NCBI GenBank assembly: GCA_011033025.1
Contig: WFMF01000608.1
Coordinates: 1 to 64,000, forward strand
Direction: 5' to 3'
Source of the DNA: Beroe forskalii
Lineage: Eukaryota; Ctenophora; Nuda; Beroida; Beroidae
Length of the DNA stretch: 64,000 nucleotides
The position numbers were made by a program, and so were the translations under genes. The notes beneath the pieces are model-generated. The model worked only from the letters and a program-made list of their open reading frames with translations, was not told where the DNA came from and did not search any database. This document shows positions 45,241 to 58,450 of this stretch, in pieces. Position 1 is the first letter of the stretch. Each line of letters begins with the position of its first letter.

Positions 45241-47440
45241 AAACACGTCGCCAATAAATAATACTGCCATGCTCCCTATGCTGCACACTGCACTTTCCTT
45301 TTGGCGGAGTGTGGTCAACATTCGTCTTAAGTCTACAGTCTTCCCAAAACCAAGCTGAATCCAGAAAATCATAAAAGATGAAAAGTGTCACGGCACGTTC
45401 TCGTGAAATATGAACGTGACATTTGATCAGAACAGGGCACCGATTTTCATGATTCATAAATCTGTTCACGGTGCGGTGTCACTCTCAAGCGGTGTAATAA
45501 ACTGAATTATGCACCGACCTTATAAGACTCGTTGAAGTGAGGGTCTTCTCAAATAGAAGGAAATATCTGTAATCATGAAATTTATGGAAATATGTCTGCA
45601 AAACTGGCACTAGCGTTCGTAAAAATTTTACACTAATGTTCCAAGCGACCATAACAAACTACATAAGGTATTAAACTTTCCTAAGTCACAATTAATTATG
45701 GTGAACGGCTCAACAGCGGGTTAAGGTATTGATCAAATACACTGCCTAAAAATGGCGAAGTGATGCATACTGCTATACTGCAAAACCAATAGTACTTTCT
45801 TTGGTAACTCGTTAGCTAGTAAGCATAGCATCGTGGACAATCCGTACGGCGTTCAGGACACAGGTTATCCAATTTCTCTAAAACGAATTCGTAGAAAATT
45901 CCATGATATACTGAAATCAAACGCAGTATGCTTCAACTGAACTTGAAATGGATCATTCAATGGATTCCATTGCATACAGCTTTATGGTTATATAAATTGG
46001 CCTACCAAGTCACGACACTCAAGTCCTGAGGCTGACCAACTTCTAATACACAAAAAGCACCTAAGTCCAGACCTCCTGCTAATTCCCGACCAACCTCCGC
46101 ATCTTGAATATTCTAAAGCAACTACCAGCAAAGAAACACTGAAAAGAAATATTGAAAATATCAGAGCAGGACGTGATCTATATGCGTATATGGCGGATTG
46201 CAATTGACTGCCAGGCAGTGGTTAATTTAATGAATTAAAAACTGTTCCCAGTTGCTTCCTTGATCTTTCTCAGGAAATATAAAGAGAGGTTAAGCTCATT
46301 TCAGCAATGGAAACTGGAAGGGCGCAGAAATAGTCAATCCCACAATCCCAACAGAATCGAGTTGTGTCAATCTGAAATCGAAGTACGTCAGAAATCAGTC
46401 AGTAGAACAGATACCCGAGTTTCTAACATCCAACAATCGACTATAATATACGATATTGCCATTGGAGGCGTGATATAGCACGTGATTGGACAACGAATGG
46501 ATGCGACATATATTTCTCTCTTGGCAATTCTAGGAGCGTTCAATTATTTGATTGAAATTTACATGAACCTGCGAAATCAGAATGAGATTGGTCAATTTTG
46601 ACGAATTGTGGCATTAAGTGCTTGATGCTAGTCTTGAAGAACTAATTTAACCATTGCAATGATTTGTGAAATGACGTGTGATTTTAGTAATACTTATACG
46701 TCACTGTAACAGCTATATATAAGACTTCTTTAAATCATATTTCGGGGTAGAACTGTTCTGGATACTAGGGGAGGGAACAGTTTCGACCATGCGTCGTACA
46801 CAATTTTAATATTGGCTATTTTCACATATAGTCGCAATGGATAGTTCGGTTTATACGGAACCTCTCGGTTTCAATTCCGAGTACTATAATACGACATACG
46901 TTACTGCGATAGATGTACACATCTCAATATTATACAAGAGCGGAAATGCTGCATTTCGATTATATCGATATGACAGAAAAGTCGACCTTGTCTGGCGCAG
47001 TTTAAACATCGTAACTTTTGAGCTAGACGTCTGAAATCTAATTATGAACAAATCTACAACTTAATACGTTAATAAATAAAACATCGTGCCCTTTACATTG
47101 ACATACGTAACGCATAATATGCTCATTGCTCTGCTAAGGCTCAGCTAAGACATCAGATCTCTGACTCAAAAAAAGTAATCCAATTATATCAAAATATATG
47201 ATCAGAACTTCTAGTTTAAGAAAATGAACATGAATGCTTGCTTTTGGACCGACGACTGAAGTCTTTTAGGAAGCACAGGTACCAAATCTAAGCTCGCGAG
47301 ATAAGCTCCGATTTTTAATTTAATGATTTGATCAGAGGAAAGCTATCCGAACGTTTAACTGGCACGACAGGTACGAGATAATATTATGTGGTATCTTTGA
47401 CTAAGCTCAAATAAAAGCTATAGTTGAGTGGGTGGAGATT
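45241..47440. other. Stretch without a supported gene
   Basis: A 65-codon frame at 46837-47034 begins MDSSVYTEPLGFNSEYYNTT with one sequon and could be the extracellular start of a membrane protein, but no donor or continuation supports it. The rest shows nothing recognisable. Confidence 0.4.
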
Positions 47441-47444
47441 GGTC

Positions 47445-47650
47445 TATGATAGACACGCGACTATCGGGTCCATCTTGTGATACTTTCTGAGAGCCAGCCC
47501 GAGGGATGTATATTCGTGTTAGACACGCAGTCGGAAGGGCGAGGGTCCCAACAAATATACGACAAGTGTCTTATAATAATATGTGCTATAGACAATAACG
47601 AAAACGTCAGAGAGCTTTATTACAGAGCTATCTGACATTTCCATCATTGT
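47445..47650. mobile_element. Dispersed short element, family D, copy 3
   Basis: ATAGACACGCGACTATCGGG, then GATACTT, GAGGGATGTATATTCGTG, GGGCGAGGGTCCCAACAAAT and AACGAAAACGTCAGAGAG. It ends in an inverted TCAGAGAGCTTTATTACAG / GAGCTATCTGACATTTCC pair. Confidence 0.6.
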
Positions 47651-48103
47651 CTATAAATGAATCATATGAGTCATGGATTTAAATTCATGACAACAGGAAA
47701 TCCCGATTCATCAGGATTGCCTCATGAACTTGAACTGACACATTATAGCCACATTGACTACGTAACCACCTTTTTACACAGTTCTGAACTGAAGAATACT
47801 AGAAATTCATAAGATGTAATATTAAAATTGTCACATGAACTAGATCTCAAAATTGCTTCTACTTAAACTACAAATATTATATCTGATATGGACCTTTCCA
47901 CAATTATAATCGGGACATCGAGTAAACACGCTGTCAAGGAAATCCCTCTTACATATTTTGAACATGACGAATACAAACAAATGGAAATTATTTAACTTGA
48001 ATCAATTCATGGCCAAAAATCTGGTAAAATTACATCTAGCACATATTTAAGGTTTTCATTGACCATGCATTTGTCCATCTGTCACTCCTGTGAGTACATT
48101 AGT

Positions 48104-50577
48104 TTATGACCAAATCCTCCACCAGTTTGTCGTTTCATCCTCTGGCAGAACTGCCTTTTCATTCAACTCTGAAATTTAGATTAGTTTTGTAAGCAAAAGC
48201 ATTGCATCTGCATAGCAAACACTTTGAATAACCATAAATCCGTCAATAATAAACAGCAAATTCTGTAGAAATATCGATTTGAAATTCACGAATTTAAGCT
48301 GGCTAAGTTCTATATAATATTCGATCTAATAAATAGATTGCTGGGAGGTGCAATATTTCTTTATCTATAAGTCGCATGATATCCGCAGTTGATTTTCCAA
48401 ATTTTTTATTGACGTCTTGAAACTTTGAAAAGTAATTTTGAAAATTAAGTGCAATCTAATGGTAGCTCTAAAATCATACCTTCGCAGATGTTGCAGACAT
48501 CATGTGGCTTGCCCCGTTCCAGACAGATGTAGGAAATAGCCCAGCTGGCAGTCGGCAGAGTTTCGTAGCTATCACTGTGGAACCAGAAGCTTACCTGGAG
48601 AATGATATGTCCACATGAGAAATGGGCGGTTGGGATGACGTCATTATCATAGAAAATTTTGTAAATAATTGAGTTTGAACTGCCTATTTTTGGCGCGCGT
48701 AGGGGAGGGGGTTAGGGCATGTGGACGATAGCAATTTTAGAATTTTCAAGGTTCATTCGAGGTTCATTCTGACATTCTTGACACGCATCGCAATGGAATG
48801 ATAATCCCATGGTACCTACAATAGCAAATCACCAGAATACCCAGAATATCAAATTTACAACACAGAAAAACCTAAACTATGTAACTTTTATAGGACAGAT
48901 TTAAGACGAATATTGGTGCATATTAGACAAGGCTAAGCCGAGTTTAATATGCACAATATGCATCGAAATCTTAGCCTGAATTTTATTTTTATATTATGAC
49001 GTGAGTAGAATAATGCATGAACATAATATATAATATGCATATCAAAAGTAAAGGAACCTTATAATGTGAAACATGCATACCTTGTGATCCCAGATCCTGA
49101 TGGGATAGTTCGGTGTGTTGTCTCCACGGTACTCAACCTGAGGTTACGTAGCTTAGAATGAAATTGGGTCATGCTTAGTGCTTAGTGCAACAAATGAGTA
49201 ATTATATTAGATTCTATGAAAATACTATGGTCAGTAACTGAAAAGTTGTTGAACTGAAATCATTTTGTGATTTGTGTCTGAAGAATTCATCTTGAAATTC
49301 TACAATTCATGTCCATTTTATCTAGAATCTAATGGGTGTGCCAATTTCATTGAATATTGTCATCGAACTATTATTTTTCTTTAAATCAAACTAACTTTAT
49401 GGATTCTATAAAGAAAAGTACACTGCATCATTTAGTGGGTATGGTCTATTGGATTGCACTGGGTAATGGGCACATTAGATGCAGTGTCCAGTCCATACTC
49501 AAGACAGCGTGGTTTTGTTAATTTGGATTATTTGCTGACGGTCTATTCTGCCAAAATTCATAGTTCTATCAGTTTATGGGCGTAATATAGGAATATTGCT
49601 TAAATTGCGATATATCATAATCAAACATATTCGTGGAAATCGGCGGAGAATTACAAACAATTACCGAGATGTCCCTGTGATGTATTCTGATGGAATCCCC
49701 AGCATCCAGGTTCAAGTTCTTGACGCACAACGCTAGATCACAGTTGTCTTCCAACTCAGGTGGCTCAGTCACGTCAATGTTGTATTGACACATCGTGTTC
49801 TGAAGATTGTGCTTTGATTGGACAAGGTTTCATTTGAATTATCATAAGGGAGCATGAATTTTGCCAAAGGGTTTCAGTGAATATTGTTGACAGAAATGTC
49901 AGCGACATTAAATGAGAGATTTAGATCAATAGATTATTGGAATATTTGATGACGACAGCCCATATAATTTTCAGGCAGGGCCGTATGCCATTTAAGCTAT
50001 CACTATTATGATCAAAGAGCAACAATAACCCTGGTATTCTTGAAAGCAAAAATCATGAACAGGCGCCATTTAGAATGACGTCATCAAGTCAATTAGTCTG
50101 AAGTGTTTGTTGGTATATTTAATAATGACTAACCGGTGGGTAATGGGTGTGGTACTGATGGCTGAACATCGACACAGACTCGTTGTGGAAGTAGTAGCAG
50201 CAGAAGTTAGCATTCCCTGAAGTGTTTCAGTGGGGTTGTAAAAGTATATCATTTATTGGGGATCTTTAAAGTGTTTAAAGGATCTTTAAAGGATAAATTA
50301 TTGAATTTATTAAAGTATTGATTAAGGTCGCGACATCGAAGAACAACAATTTTACCGAATATACAGAACATTAATAAAATAGATATCAAGTTTTATTATA
50401 TCGAGAAAATTGATTATATGAACAGCAAATTTGAGACATGGCAAGTGGCATTAGGTGAAGTTGAAGTTATATAGAGGTGGAGTTGTGAAGGATTTGAGTT
50501 CTACTTCCCAATGTATTCCACAACTGTGTGTTTTTGAGCAGCTACAACTGTCAATAATGCAGCTCCGAAAATATTAT
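48104..50577 (-). CDS. Secreted CUB-domain protein, minus copy
   Basis: Small extracellular protein with one CUB beta-sandwich, a fold that binds protein or carbohydrate partners. Exons: 50509-50577 (signal-like NIFGAALLTVVAAQKHTVVE; true start exon not found), 50134-50216 (ANFCCYYFHNESVSMFSH), 49665-49799 (NTMCQYNIDVTEPPELEDNC, then DLALCVKNLNLDAGDSIRI), 49081-49137 (VEYRGDNTPNYPIRIWDHK), 48480-48594 (VSFWFHSDSYETLPTASWAI, then YICLERGKPHDVCNIC) and 48104-48168 (ELNEKAVLPEDETTNWWRIW, stop TAA). Phases join at every step. The 50509 donor would be GGAAGT rather than GT. The CUB pattern (paired Cys, LxAGDSIRI, W/S..Y-C) is clear. It is a paralogue of the gene starting at 51562, arranged head to head, with one more intron inside the CUB domain. 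Confidence 0.75.
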
Positions 50578-51561
50578 CTGTAAATCTGTGATGGTAAAAA
50601 CGATTATTTGTAGATTGAATCAATCGTTACCTGTGTCTCGGTACGTATTTAAATCAGTTTGAATTATTGAATAATCAATGATCTCCTACATAACGAACGT
50701 TGCCACTTTATAATCAGCCAATCAATTTCCAATATAATGCCTCAACTACTAAACTGCCTGAAACCATGAATAATGGATTAGGAAGTTGACCAGCTATTAA
50801 TCACGACGATTCTCAGATTTGTAATCAGAGCTTACGTAAAATTAATAATTATTTCTACTTTGATATGACATAAAATCAAATATTATAATCATTCCTCACC
50901 CAAACAAAAGAGACAGCATGGTGCTTCGAACGTAGGATCCACCAAGGGGTCCCCTCCTCAACCAAGAAATTGACGTATATATACAAGGACGAGACAAATG
51001 TACACAAAAAACGTTAAACTGAGTGCTAGTGGTTCATGTACATGGGATGTAATAAGGATTGGATGTAGAGAACTCCAGTGTGTGTGTCCCACAAGAGGCG
51101 TATAAACTACCATTCCCCGGTGTTGAATGGAGCGTTCTCAACATCTAGTGGAGGAAGGGTCATGTGAACGGACTCCGGACGGATTTAGCCTAAAAACAAG
51201 CAAAGCAAAAGGAAAACACCAATAGGAAATGGCTCGGACAACTTCTCCCATCACCAAACTGTCCCGGTGACCATTTTTGCTGCTCAGTTTTTGCCGTTGG
51301 CAGCAAAAAACAGAATCACATGACGTGCCAGGTGACATGTCACGTGATGTAGGCGTCACCTGTACACTCGATAAAGGGACACTTTCCCATGGGGCAGAGC
51401 TGAGGTCGCTCCCTCTCACCACGTTAATAATATTATAGCTCAGTAAATGTACTTTACATCTTTATAGAGATTGTCATTTGATTGTATTCGCCACTTTTTG
51501 TAGTAGAGTTTCAGTTTTACCCTCTAGTTAGCGTTCACCGGACAACTGTACACACAGCACC
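50578..51561. other. Shared upstream region of the divergent CUB genes
   Basis: About 1 kb between the two head-to-head paralogues, likely holding both promoters. It includes GTCACGTGATG at about 51340, inside a longer inverted arrangement GGTGACATGTCACGTGATG...GTCACC. A 94-codon minus frame (51138-51422) crosses it but shows no family resemblance. Confidence 0.45.
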
Positions 51562-54500
51562 ATGAACAGGTTTGTAGTACGGTGTAGCAGATATGCAGAT
51601 ATTCATTTATCTAAAACTTCATTCATCTCAAATCTTAAAATTCGGTTTATTTTCAACCACATCTTGTGAACATTTTTATTCTGTTGCTAATGCTAAATTA
51701 CAAATAAAAGGTAGAGCTGTCACATATTACGTCAGCAATCGAGGGGGAGAAGGTTAGGTCATTACTGACGTCACCAAAGATGTCGAAATCTTCTCCCTGA
51801 AACTTGAACTTCTAATTGCGTACCATATTGTCTTCTATTATGTAATTATGAATTACTTTGACTTTGAGGTCTATAACAGTGTTACAGTGCCTAAAAAGTC
51901 CTACAATATTGTTCAATAAAACCAAAGCAATAAAGAATTCCCTAAGTAGGGCCTTATTTCCGAGAGAGGGGGTGGCTATAAATGCTGACGTCAGCAGAGG
52001 GGGCCGGGGATCCACTATATTATACTGAAGGACGCTTACAGAAAGTAGCCGGGAGACTAAATTGAGTTTCTGACGTAATAATGATGACAGCTTCCATGAC
52101 AGCTTGGTCTGTTCAATCAAAATTGGTTTTGACATCAATTTTTATCGAAAAATTTCAAATTAAAACACAAAAATGTAATTTCACAAAAAATCAGTGCTTT
52201 AACTTCAAGCTAAAACACAAAAAAATTAAAACACAAAAATGTAATTTCACAAAAAATCAGTGCTTTAACTTCAAGCTAAATACTGCAAGCAAATATAATC
52301 AAGTATGAGGGCTGGATTCTAGTTTACAAGCTGCTCAAATTTTTACTTAAATAAAGAGCCATAAATTTCGTGACAAATAATTCTCAGCACTTAAATAGCT
52401 ACCCGTTCCTTTAATTTAATTAATTTATCACACCCTTCGACCCTCATACTGAAACATGAAGTTCGCCTGCGTCAGCAACTCGTGACTGCACCCAAACCCA
52501 ACTGACTGCACAGCGATAATTTTAATTTCAATTCACGCTATAGTCTGATCAGTTTAAAACCATTATAGCATATATATTGGGATATTGATAAGTTGTATAT
52601 AACGACGTGTCATGATGGAGAGCTGTTCAAGAGGTACGCTGCACACTGCACTGCTATACGTAGACGAATGGTGACGGCTTATCAGTTTACCCATTGCTTG
52701 TCCAATCAGCTCGCAGTATCGTATAAATCCAGTGCGCTGATCGGTCAAAACTCAATGAACAGTGAATAAACTAAGAAGTGGACGATCTACTGACTGAGTT
52801 TGAACTTTGCAGCAAAATTCTGCTATGTCTAAACGGACATTTATAAAAATGACCAAATGAGACCAAATGAGACGGATCCATTGCTCAAATTCCATTTGGT
52901 ACAATGCACATCTATTTCATGTCGTCTGCCATATTTGACAGACTAGCCCAAAATGGTCAGATTTAAGGCGTTAAGTCGGCTTTAGGTTAATGGGTTATGG
53001 TCAGGACTAGGAAGTGATTGAGGTAAAGGAGAGTCTATTGTAAGCCCTAGCCCTACATCCAATTCCACAATATCTGTGTTATTCTAACCGTTACGACATA
53101 TTATAAGCTATTTAATAAGTGGGCACAAATTGAAACGATAGGCTGAAACTTCCTGCCCAATTCAATGAAAATTATTACAAGCTCAGGAACGTTAAAACTG
53201 ATCTTCTAAAGTAAAAAACTGTGTTTCTAAATCATATGAATCTCATTGATTCACCAAAATTAATCCACCAAATCTAGATTTCTAAACTGCACTTGATCCT
53301 CAGCAGGTTGTTGGTGCTAGCCAGTTTGGTGGTAGCAGCTGTGATTGCATTCCAGTGTCAGAAGAGACAGGCTCCACTGATGTCAGAATACGGCTGGGAC
53401 AATTGCGAGTATGCACACTTTAAGACTGAATTCAGATGATTTTATACTTCCATTTGAAATCTTGAATTCTTTGGAATCAAAACCGAAACAAATGGTTAGC
53501 TATGGTCGAATTCTATTCGTTGCAAGTACACGCATTAATTCTCAAGTATTGGAGTCGGTTTGAATTCATTAAAATGCCATAAATTTGACAAAATAGTGAT
53601 TATCATGATAGAACTATAGAAATGAGAATCCATGGCAGTCAACCTCTATAAATATGCTCGCCATGAGGAGACTTAACCAACATTAAATCCAACCATAAAT
53701 CTAAAGCACCCGCGGTTCCGTGAGAAATAGAATGCCATCCATCTTACTCATGCTTTAAAATTCACGATCTCCAAAGACTTTTTGCATAAATTTAATCAGC
53801 AGAGATTCCAGAAAAAGATGGAAAGTTTGACAAAAATAAATGTTAGGCATTAAAGAGCTCCCAAAAATTATTCGCCAAGACAAGTTATTTACTGCATATT
53901 CCAAAAATCATGCTAATGATATCCAAGGAAAGAATCAGCCGAATATGATTATTATATGCCGAATATGATTATTATATGCTAATATGTTCTTAAATTTAAG
54001 TGGCAATATGGTATTAACTACGGATCACGTCGTCGAAACGTGGATCTGAAATTCTCAAATCATACACTAGCTCGACATTGTTCATGTCCATGACCACCAC
54101 TATAACCAGTGCATTGGAAGGCTGTAATAATATTGTAATTGGGCTTTAATTTGACAACTCCAATATTTAATGAACGTTAGTCGTTAGAAGCTCCGATCTA
54201 ATAAAGGAATAAAATTGCTAATTTCATGGACAAATTTAAATTTACTCATGTTGTAAGTAAAATTGGCGATTACCAATGAAATTTAAAGTATACCCATGGC
54301 GCAGTGGCTGGTCAAGCTAGAAGTTTACCTACAAGACAGCCTGCAGTTGACATTTCGGTAGTCAAAGCACAAGTTTGCCTAAGACATAGCTTATAGGTTA
54401 AAATGTCAAGTACCGTCAGTACCACCTCTAAGTCTGACCCTAGGTCATTTGACCTAACTGGACTTGTCCTGCAGTTGGGTCAAATGACCAACTACTTCCA

Positions 54501-57500
54501 GTCTATAGGGCGTGGACTGACTTGGCAAGTTTACTGGTAGCACCACATGCAAAAAGCCTCATATTGTGACGATCTGTAATAATATCTATCTGATAATAAC
54601 ATCTATAATAATATCTATCTAAAGCTAGTTCTTATCTTATCGCAAATCAAACATTCAAACATAACATTAAACTCGCTCTATCACAATGTCTATCTCCCGC
54701 GCAAGAAAAATACGCGGTTATTTTCAACAAGTTGGTAGTGCGCACAATGTAAATGAAGTCATTGTGACCGCCTATTTTCCATTATGAACGCATTTGAATA
54801 GCAATCTATCACAATGTAGTTTTATCTACAAACCACAGTACATATGTGCTGTAATCTGATCAATGACACTGTCTATATCTGCAGGCGATGCTGACGGTCT
54901 CTCCTGCTGTTACTTCCTTAACGCCACGACAGGACAAACCATCGTGCTGTACTCTCATGGGTGAGACTTTTATCTTGTATATGATATCTAGTGGAGCTTT
55001 TGTCAGCTGGCAATATGGACAATTGGACACCCCAACTTAATAACTCTCATATCTTGCTCCTTTGTGGCATTTATAATGGAGGTTAATGGATACAACAATT
55101 TCTAATATGGAAGTATATTGGAGATTAAATTGGTAAAGCAGTTCGCAGTGTTACTGTTACTATATTTATTCTCTTATGCCAATATCATTTCCAAGCAATT
55201 TATATATCCAAGCATAATATGAGCTCATATAACTGTAAGCAACCTACTACAAACTTAGGTCTTAAATAAAATGCATTATGAGTTTCGCTCACCACTTTCA
55301 AAACCGAATTCACTTGGGTTGACCTTTATGAATTATAGGAGTGTGTTTAAGTGTCGATTGTCGTGAATATTGAATTTCTCAGAAACGGATTGACTAAGCG
55401 GTGAGCTCGTCTTGAGAGATTGACCCGGGAAATTAACAAATGTCACACTTCGGACTGAGATCACTGCTGCAAGCATTTTATATTTTTATAAAGATCCATT
55501 TCGCCGGAGTCCGCCACTCGTCAGTCTAGCGTATACCAAAGAAGCGCGTTATCCTGGACATAAGGGCATCCCCCTGCCAAAGGATGTCAAGCAATGCATT
55601 AGTGTATAACATTTACGATGAGGATAAATGAATTTATGAGATTTTGCCATGACACATGTCAGTATGACGATTTCAGTGCAAGTCCCAGACTATAATGTCG
55701 TGCAGGTTCAAAAAATACGAAACAGCAGCTGAAGTCAATTTAAGCAGCTGAATATGACTCATGCGACTATTTCAAACAGCTAAATAATTTAGCTGCTACT
55801 GCTAGAAACGTGACCCTTAGAATATATAAATTTATCATCTGAAGGATTGACTTCAACAGAATATTTGTCATTTGAAGGATTGAACTCTTGAATATTAATT
55901 TGGTCCGGAAATCATTATATTGGTGCGTGGTGCACGTGCCACGGACTTGACGCATGAATTCTATAAAGTGGGCGGAGATTGCAGGGGTGCTAAAATTAAT
56001 GCACTTTATGAATACGGAGTATTGTATCCTGATAAGGTGCGAATGAAATGGGCGTATATAATGCCATTTATTAACATCCGATTGGCGAATACAGGTTCAT
56101 CACACGACGCGAGTTTGATGAATTCTGATACAATGTGAGAGGCTAACACATTTTGAAGTACAAACAACTCACAAGACCGAATTTCTCGAATCGAAGGGAA
56201 TATATTGACTTAAAATTGACTTAAAATCCTCAACAGATACGATGAAGGACAGTACAGCCCCAACACGCACTGTAACTACGTCATTGACTTCGACGGCGAT
56301 TGCAACATCCACCTCTGCATGCAACTGGACTTCTCAATGAACCCCGGGGATACAATCAAAGTGCATCAACAAAACTTTCAGGTGAGCAAAGATTATTAAA
56401 ATTCTTAGAAGGAGTGGTAACTTTGTTTGACTTAAAATCAATAAACCTCCATAATATAATAACCATTTATGATTTATAAATGATTGATCACAAAATATAA
56501 GTATCTTAAATTCTCTCTTGTGAAACTGAAAGTTATATTATTATTCCCGAATGACGCAAAGTTTGTTAAATTATCAACATGAAAGAACTGATTTATAATT
56601 TCTGCAGATGGGTATCTACGGTAACAAGCAGCCTTCCAACATGGTGCTGGATGGAAACCGGGCCTCGATAGACTTCACCTCTGTAACAACCCCGCCCGAG
56701 GGCAGCAAATGGTCCATGGGACTGGTGTGCATCCCCAAGACGGAGTACAAGTCGATCTGTGAAGTGTGCGATGGTGAGCGACAGTAAAACATAGCAATAA
56801 AAAGTGGAACAGAAAATTAAAACTATAATATCGGCGTAGTTGCGTCATTTTGGTAGCGCACAACGTTGCTTTGTGATGTCACATGGTCGGTAGATCACTA
56901 ATATGCGAAGTATAATAAATATCACACGAGGCGTCAGCCGAGTTTGACAATTTCGATATCACATGAGTTTGTTAATTGTATTATTACCCGAAAAACAGTA
57001 TTTCCTACCACTCGGCCTCGTCTGATTCAACGTTTTTATAGACTTTCGAGTGCTCCTTCATAAAATCAACAATTCATTTGACGATATTCTGATTATTCCG
57101 ATTCAAGTTTATTCATTGAATGCCCATTGTCCATATTTGGATCATCTACTAGATTGATTCAATGGATACGGGCATTAAATTTAATTATAGCATCTGGTCG
57201 ACCATATTGTCCCTGAACATTATTTACCCAGTAATTCATGAATTATGTTCCTCCAATGGAATTATGTTCCTCCAATGCTCCACTGGGCAAAATGCTAATA
57301 TCTGTAGAATTCACTGCAGTGTACGATCGGTGATTTGGACACAATGGATCCATTGGACACATGGAATCCATAAGACATAATATCCAATTGACACAATGAT
57401 TCCAAATGAAGCTATCAATTTTAAATTATTCTATGCAATTACAAAACATATTGCATCCATTTATAATTAGGTCGGGTATATCCATTTTACAAAGCTTACA

Positions 57501-57647
57501 CGTTATAGAGGAACTGGAAGTCAAAATGGTGCCCGTACCACCCTTACGTCACATAAAATCTATCAAACTCTGACCACCTCTATTTCAGAAATGGCGGAAG
57601 ACCAGTTGGAAGGTCCTGACGATGGGGAGACGGTCAAGGTCATCTAA
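51562..57647 (+). CDS. Secreted CUB-domain protein, plus copy
   Basis: Secreted protein of about 190 residues with one CUB domain. Exons: 51562-51569 (ATG AAC AG, inferred), 53307-53404 (RLLVLASLVVAAVIAFQCQK, a good signal peptide), 54885-54960 (DADGLSCCYFLNATTGQTIV), 56237-56381 (YDEGQYSPNTHCNYVIDFDG, CNIHLCMQLDFSMNPGDTIK), 56608-56773 (MGIYGNKQPSNMVLDGNRAS, WSMGLVCIPKTEYKSICEVC) and 57589-57647 (EMAEDQLEGPDDGETVKVI, stop). Frames join throughout if the second donor is GCGAGT (a GC-AG intron). The first exon is chosen because its AG completes Arg before LLVLAS and supplies the Met; its acceptor is a tandem CAGCAG. Sequon NAT in exon 3. The acidic tail has no anchor. A polyadenylation signal AATAAA lies near 58007. 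Confidence 0.8.
52157..52290. repeat. 66-bp tandem duplication
   Basis: Two near-identical copies of TAAAACACAAAAATGTAATT followed by TCACAAAAAATCAGTGCTTT and AACTTCAAGC, 66 bp apart. Confidence 0.88.
52676..52775. mobile_element. Foldback MITE, family B, copy 2
   Basis: CTTATCAGTTTACCCATTGC at the left and AATGAACAGTGAATAAACTA at the right, with CCAATCAGCTCGCAGTATCG and CTGATCGGTCAAAACTCAA inside, matching copy 1 at 6507-6614 block by block. Confidence 0.7.
54697..54785. mobile_element. Foldback MITE, family C, copy 2
   Basis: CCCGCGCAAGAAAAATACGC and GGTTATTTTCAACAAGTTGG at the left, GTGACCGCCTATTTTCC at the right, colinear with the copy at 13905. It lies in an intron of the plus CUB gene. 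Confidence 0.65.
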
Positions 57648-58450
57648 GGAAACTTCTGCTGCATCGCCCCCATTGAATGGATCATGACAAGAAACTTAAC
57701 ATTTTATGAACATTCATTAGACACTTTGAAGATATTATTCAATATGAATTTAATCAGAATATAATTATTATTTTTGAACAGTTAAGTAGTTCAGAAGGTT
57801 ATTTTGACAGATTAAAATTGCACTTATAAGGATTTGACATATCAAATTTATTTCCTCGGTTGTGATGGTGAATTTATTCATTGTTGGAAGTTTTAATACG
57901 ACGTATTTATCATCGTGAATAAGTCAGACAAAATATCGTTTCATGAATGCAAGATGTAATTACAAATCAAACTGACAAGTGTGTTATAACACTACATTAT
58001 CTTCAAAAATAAACTGCTCATGTGATTTATCAAGGATCGCAACCTAGAGTTTATGTTCTACAACTCTGCTATTGCAGCATATATAAATATCTCAAACATT
58101 TATCAAACAAATACCAGTAACCGAAACCAAGAATTGAGAGAAATCATAAATCCCCGTTAGCCCACACTGACAACGACACACACATTTTATACGCCAATAA
58201 ATGGGAATTATAGAAACCACGAGAGATCTGCCAACTGTCCGCGGGAACTTCACAGCAGCTGTCAACTCACGTTAACTGGGTAAAATCACTTTTGATATAT
58301 CCAATCGATAGCAGGGAATCCCCACGTCAAGGACATTTCATTTACCATGTAGACGCGGGTGCAGATAGCCATCAGGGGGTATAATTCAGTGTGGGGCTTA
58401 GAAATAGATGCCTGGATCCAAAGATCAGGAAGGCGGTTATAAAGCGGTGG
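57648..58450. other. 3' flanks of two convergent genes
   Basis: The 3' UTR of the plus CUB gene runs to at least the AATAAA near 58007. The remainder is the 3' side of the minus-strand model ending at 58451. Nothing else recognised. Confidence 0.5.

Larger units (their letters stand above)
51570..53306. other. First intron of the plus CUB gene
   Basis: Holds a 66-bp tandem repeat (about 52157-52290) and a family B MITE (52676-52775). No coding exon otherwise recognised. Confidence 0.55.

Noticed and set aside
51138..51422. 94-codon minus frame between the CUB genes
   Set aside because: No homology, no splice context, and it does not supply the signal peptide needed by the minus CUB gene.
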